NCBI GenBank assembly: GCA_963579625.1
Contig: CAUZHN010000097.1
Span: 1-8,474 of the forward strand
Direction: 5' to 3'
Source of the DNA: JAAXGI01 sp963579625
GTDB taxonomy: Bacteria > Gemmatimonadota > Gemmatimonadetes > Longimicrobiales > Gaopeijiaceae
Length of the DNA stretch: 8,474 nucleotides
This document shows, one piece after another, positions 6,083 to 8,474 of the stretch (position 1 is its first letter; each line of letters starts with the position of its first letter). The translations under genes were made by a program, and so were the position numbers. The notes beneath the pieces are model-generated. The model searched no databases, had not been told where the DNA came from, and was given only the letters and a program-made list of their open reading frames with translations.

Positions 6083-6670
6083 CTATTGGGGGCGCCGGAA
6101 GAAGCCCAGATAGACCGCTTTTCGCAGGACGTGGCCCTGTACTGCCGCCATTACCGCCCGTCGAGTCTCGAAAGCGTCTTCCGTCGGCTGAACGTCGAGC
6201 ATGACGTCAATGGCGTAGAGCTCGAACACGTAGTGGTGGGGTGGGCCGTTGGCGGGTGCCCCGGGACCCCTGTACATCGGGCCACTGGCACTAATCTGGT
6301 AGCTCCCATCCGGGAGCTGGGAAGCACTAGGCACGCCCTCGGGGAGCCCCGTCGCCGACCCGGGAATATTCCATACCACCCAATGGGCCTGGTCCTCGGT
6401 CGTCCCCCCACGAGCAACCTCCATGTCGTGCATGTGGAGCAGGAAGCTCTGGGTACCGTCCGGAGCATTGGCCCAGTCCAGAGCGGGTGAGGTACCTCCG
6501 TCCGGGTCTATGCCTTCAGCGGCTCGGGTGAAGCGAACCGGTATCTGACCACCGTCGGGGAATGCGGTCGTGGTCAGCGTCATCGCCGCGCCCCCTCTTC
6601 CTTGTGCGACCAAGGGAAGTCCCGTGCAAAGCGTGAGCACCAGCGCGAGAGACAACGAGGCGAATCGCAT
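6083..6670 (-). CDS. Secreted YbhB/YbcL-type PEBP family protein
   Basis: A small periplasmic or secreted member of the phosphatidylethanolamine-binding (Raf kinase inhibitor-like) family; bacterial members have no settled role. The 195 residues begin with a signal peptide (about 1-23, LALVLTLCTGLPLVAQ). The family core follows: SPALDWANAPDGTQSFLLHMHD (61-82), HWVVWNIPGSATGLPEGVP (96-114) and YRGPGAPANGPPHHYVFELY (133-152), the last forming the anion-binding pocket region. The canonical DPDAP-like stretch is altered to HDMEVARGG (81-89). Length fits a single PEBP domain plus signal. The ATG at 6670 is well supported by GGGAGGAG a few bases upstream. It stands alone on the minus strand and no function can be taken from its neighbours. 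Confidence 0.93.
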   Translation of the reverse strand: MRFASLSLALVLTLCTGLPLVAQGRGGAAMTLTTTAFPDGGQIPVRFTRAAEGIDPDGGTSPALDWANAPDGTQSFLLHMHDMEVARGGTTEDQAHWVVWNIPGSATGLPEGVPSASQLPDGSYQISASGPMYRGPGAPANGPPHHYVFELYAIDVMLDVQPTEDAFETRRAVMAAVQGHVLRKAVYLGFFRRPQ

Positions 6671-7143
6671 GCTTTCTCCTCCCTTGAACTGAACGAGTGC
6701 GGAACTGGGGTGGAGCCAATCTACGCCGTTCAGGGGCTGTCGACAGTAGCAGCTAGGAACTTTAGATCGTAGATAGAGTGGGGCGGATATAAGACCGTAA
6801 GAACGAGACCCGCCTGGCGAGCCATCGCCTCGCTCTCAGCCACCGAGCAGGGAAGTCCCTCCGCGCCGGACCTGTGGCCGGAAAAGGCGGGTGGGGACCT
6901 CCCAGAAAGCCACACCCGCCCACAATTGAGGTTGACCAGCCGAGCGTCCCGCTACCTGTCTGACGGCCTACTTCGGAACGCGTGGCTCAGCGATGGACTG
7001 GCTCACAGGCTGAATCGTGGGACCCCTTCTGCCTCGTTGTGTAACCATCTACGCATCGTCATCTTGACGTGCCGCTTTTGGGCGCTCACGGTGCGACCTG
7101 CGGCAGGAAGACGGCCGACCATATGACCTGCAGAGGAAGACAA
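6671..7143. other. Gene-poor gap between PEBP and the aldo/keto reductase
   Basis: A 473-base divergent intergenic region. It holds the PEBP ribosome site at its left end, a 10-base palindrome CTGTCGACAG (6737-6746), a minus-strand terminator (6880-6920), a small inverted repeat CGTCA-TCT-TGACG (7057-7069) and the AGAGGAAG ribosome site of the reductase at 7132-7139. Open frames of about 60 codons exist on both strands but match no family I recognise; one runs through the terminator stem. No tRNA cloverleaf was seen. Confidence 0.5.
6880..6920 (-). terminator. Intrinsic terminator on the minus strand, no clear gene upstream
   Basis: Read on the minus strand, GGCGGGTG (6920-6913) pairs with CACCCGCC (6893-6886). 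The stem extends by two G-C pairs past one mismatch, and TTTTCC (6885-6880) follows at once. The GC-rich stem plus T-run is the classical intrinsic layout. On the plus strand there is no T-tract, so direction is clear. The only minus-strand DNA before it, 6921-7143, has no recognised gene. Confidence 0.55.
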
Positions 7144-8094
7144 ATGGTATCTCGACGCGAGTGGCTCCGAATCACCGCGGTCGCCGGCGCTGCGCTCGGC
7201 CTGAATCCCCGAATCGTGGAGGCACTGCAGAGCCAGGAGGTCATCACACGCGGAGTCCCGTCTACCGGGGAGCGGCTCCCGGCGGTCGGGCTTGGTGGGG
7301 CCAACACGTTCTCGCGGGTCGCCCGAGACGATGATTTTGACACGGTCGGAGGTGTCCTACGGGCTCTCCTGGACGGGGGTGCCAGCGTCTTCGACACCGC
7401 AGCGGGATACGGCGCCTCTGAGGAGGTGTCAGGCCAGGTTGCAGACGAATCAGGGATCGCCGACCGGATCTTCTGGGCAACGAAGGTAAACGTGACTGGC
7501 CGGGGGGGGGGCTCGGCCGATCCCGCAGCGGCTCGTGCGCAAATCGAGCGCTCCTTCGAACGCCTCCGAATTCCCGTGATCGACCTGATCCAGGTTCACA
7601 ACATGGGTGATCCGCCCACGCAACTCGGAATTCTGGAGGAGCTCAAGGCGAGAGGACGAATCCGCTACGTGGGGATCACGACCACGAACGAAAGACAATA
7701 CAGGGCGCTCGCGGACGTCATGCGAAACGAGCCGATCGACTTCATCGGTATCGACTATGCCGTCGACAACCGGACCCCCGAAGAGGTGATCCTCCCGCTC
7801 GCGCAGGAGCGCGGGATCGGTGTGATAGTGTACCTGCCGTTCGGACGGAATCGGATGTGGCAGCGGATCGGCGATCGCCCACTACCGGATTGGGCCGCCG
7901 AGTTCGACGCCCACACATGGGCCCAGTTCATGCTCAAATTCGTACTCGCCCACCCGGGAGTCACCGTCGCTACACCGGGCACCAGCGACCCGGAGCATAT
8001 GGCGGACAACCTCGCCGGCGGGAGGGGGCGGCTCCCCAACGCTCAGCAGATCAGACGGATGATCGAGTTGGCGGAGAACCTGCCGAGCGCCTGA
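7144..8094 (+). CDS. Tat-exported aldo/keto reductase
   Basis: An NAD(P)H-type aldo/keto reductase fold protein sent through the twin-arginine pathway. The 316 residues start with SRREWLR (3-9), a good Tat motif, then a short hydrophobic stretch (TAVAGAALGL, 11-20). The catalytic tetrad is complete: D84 and Y89 in FDTAAGYGASE, K114 in WATKVN and H152 in QVHNMGD. Later family segments include GRIRYVGITT (171-180), FIGIDYAVDNR (200-210) and the VATPGTSDPEHMADNL end (275-290), the usual cofactor-phosphate region. ATG 7144 is chosen because AGAGGAAG lies just upstream and the Tat signal starts there; in-frame ATG 7123 and GTG 7069 would add residues before it. Substrate unknown. A run of ten G lies inside (7502-7511). 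It is convergent with the PQQ enzyme gene. Confidence 0.93.
   Translation: MVSRREWLRITAVAGAALGLNPRIVEALQSQEVITRGVPSTGERLPAVGLGGANTFSRVARDDDFDTVGGVLRALLDGGASVFDTAAGYGASEEVSGQVADESGIADRIFWATKVNVTGRGGGSADPAAARAQIERSFERLRIPVIDLIQVHNMGDPPTQLGILEELKARGRIRYVGITTTNERQYRALADVMRNEPIDFIGIDYAVDNRTPEEVILPLAQERGIGVIVYLPFGRNRMWQRIGDRPLPDWAAEFDAHTWAQFMLKFVLAHPGVTVATPGTSDPEHMADNLAGGRGRLPNAQQIRRMIELAENLPSA
7502..7511 (+). repeat. Run of ten G inside the reductase gene
   Basis: Ten consecutive G encode part of TGRGGGSAD (residues 118-126). The frame is open through it, and the surrounding sequence reads as a normal aldo/keto reductase, so ten is the length that keeps the gene intact. Such tracts slip easily in replication and in sequencing. 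Confidence 0.8.
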
Positions 8095-8142
8095 GGAGAC
8101 CGGCTATATAAGAAGAGGGGATGAACCCTGGAATAGTGAGGC

Positions 8143-8280
8143 TCAGAGAGGCTCTGGAGGATGAGCCAGCGCGGGAGGGTCGCCCACCGATCCGCTGAAG
8201 AGGTTCCCCTCCTGATCCACATGTATCTGGTGCACCCCATCGAGTTGCGCGGGGAGAGCTTGTAGACGCTTGGCTACACC
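8143..8280 (-). pseudogene. NHL-repeat-like coding remnant
   Basis: In one minus-strand frame the codons read AKRLQALPAQLDGVHQIHVD, then QEGNLFSGSVGD, and end at TGA 8143. HQIHVDQEGNLF (from about 8232 down) matches the repeat signature of NHL/six-bladed propeller proteins, usually H-x-h-x-VD-x-EGNLY. No start codon or full repeat is present, and the family's usual ending after this motif is missing. It lies just beyond the stop of the PQQ enzyme. It is probably the decayed tail of a lost gene; a chance resemblance cannot be excluded. Confidence 0.35.
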
Positions 8281-8291
8281 GACTCGCCCCC

Positions 8292-8474
8292 TCAAGGAAG
8301 CGTCAGCGCTACCAGGGAGCCGGGAAAGTCCGTGTGAACGCTACCGACCTGCACCACGATGTACTGCTTGCCCTCATGCATGTAGGTCATGATCCCGTAC
8401 TGGCCTGGGGCTGGAAGCTCGACACTGGCCAGTATTTCACCCGTCCGCTTATCGCGGGCATGAAGCTCCGAAGG
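8292..8474 (-). CDS. PQQ-dependent dehydrogenase, C-terminal end (partial)
   Basis: The last 60 codons of a gene that enters from the right edge and stops at TGA 8292. The reading is LHARDKRTGEILASVELPAP, then GQYGIMTYMHEGKQYIVVQV and PGSLVALTLP. The h-A-x-D-K-x-T-G-E pattern is the blade motif of quinoprotein propellers, and the MTY...GKQYIVV stretch followed by LVAL is the common C-terminus of PQQ-dependent glucose/alcohol dehydrogenase-like enzymes. These oxidise sugars or alcohols in the periplasm and pass electrons to the respiratory chain. The catalytic region lies outside the window, so substrate cannot be judged. It converges on the aldo/keto reductase gene about 200 bases away. Confidence 0.85.
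   Translation of the reverse strand, partial: PSELHARDKRTGEILASVELPAPGQYGIMTYMHEGKQYIVVQVGSVHTDFPGSLVALTLP

Noticed and set aside
6737..6746. CTGTCGACAG as a possible LexA box.
   Set aside because: The half-site spacing is two bases, not the eight of the enterobacterial site, and it is not near a damage-response gene.
6730..6915. A 61-codon minus-strand open frame.
   Set aside because: Its start overlaps the intrinsic terminator stem, it has no ribosome site I trust, and it matches no family I know.

Overview
The window looks like a piece of a diderm (Gram-negative), moderately GC-rich bacterial chromosome. Exported proteins have signal peptides ending before Q (VKA-Q, VA-Q, RS-Q). The outer-membrane proteins carry a periplasmic coiled coil followed by a beta-barrel. 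A Tat-exported aldo/keto reductase and a PQQ-type dehydrogenase are also present. This mix fits an environmental Gemmatimonadota-like or related lineage, but the phylum is an inference from protein style, not from a marker gene.

Left two thirds (131-5790, all minus strand, read right to left): a metal-uptake locus, most likely for zinc. In transcription order it has a 27-codon zinc-ribbon micro-ORF (5790-5707), an outer-membrane porin-like barrel (5676-4261), a ZnuA-type periplasmic metal-binding protein (4205-3153), an ABC-3 family inner-membrane permease (3133-2327, 19 bases after ZnuA), and then, after a 297-base gap with candidate promoters and a palindrome, a small TonB-dependent receptor (1981-131). 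Together these give a route outer membrane -> periplasm -> inner membrane. The ABC ATPase (ZnuC) is not in the window.

Middle (5791-7143): an intergenic repeat, a secreted PEBP/YbhB-like protein on the minus strand (6670-6083), and a 473-base gene-poor gap holding a good minus-strand terminator with no recognisable gene in front of it. Right end (7144-8474): a Tat-exported aldo/keto reductase on the plus strand, convergent with the C-terminal end of a PQQ-dependent dehydrogenase on the minus strand. Between them lies a short NHL-repeat-like coding remnant.

The most unusual signals are: (1) the CxxC...CxxC micro-ORF at the head of the zinc locus, which could be a zinc-sensing leader peptide or the stump of a zinc-ribbon gene; (2) a dispersed repeat family whose three copies each sit just past the 3' end of a minus-strand gene; and (3) a perfect 11+1+11 palindrome with an extra half-site inside the presumed signal-peptide region of the porin, where the start codon is also uncertain.
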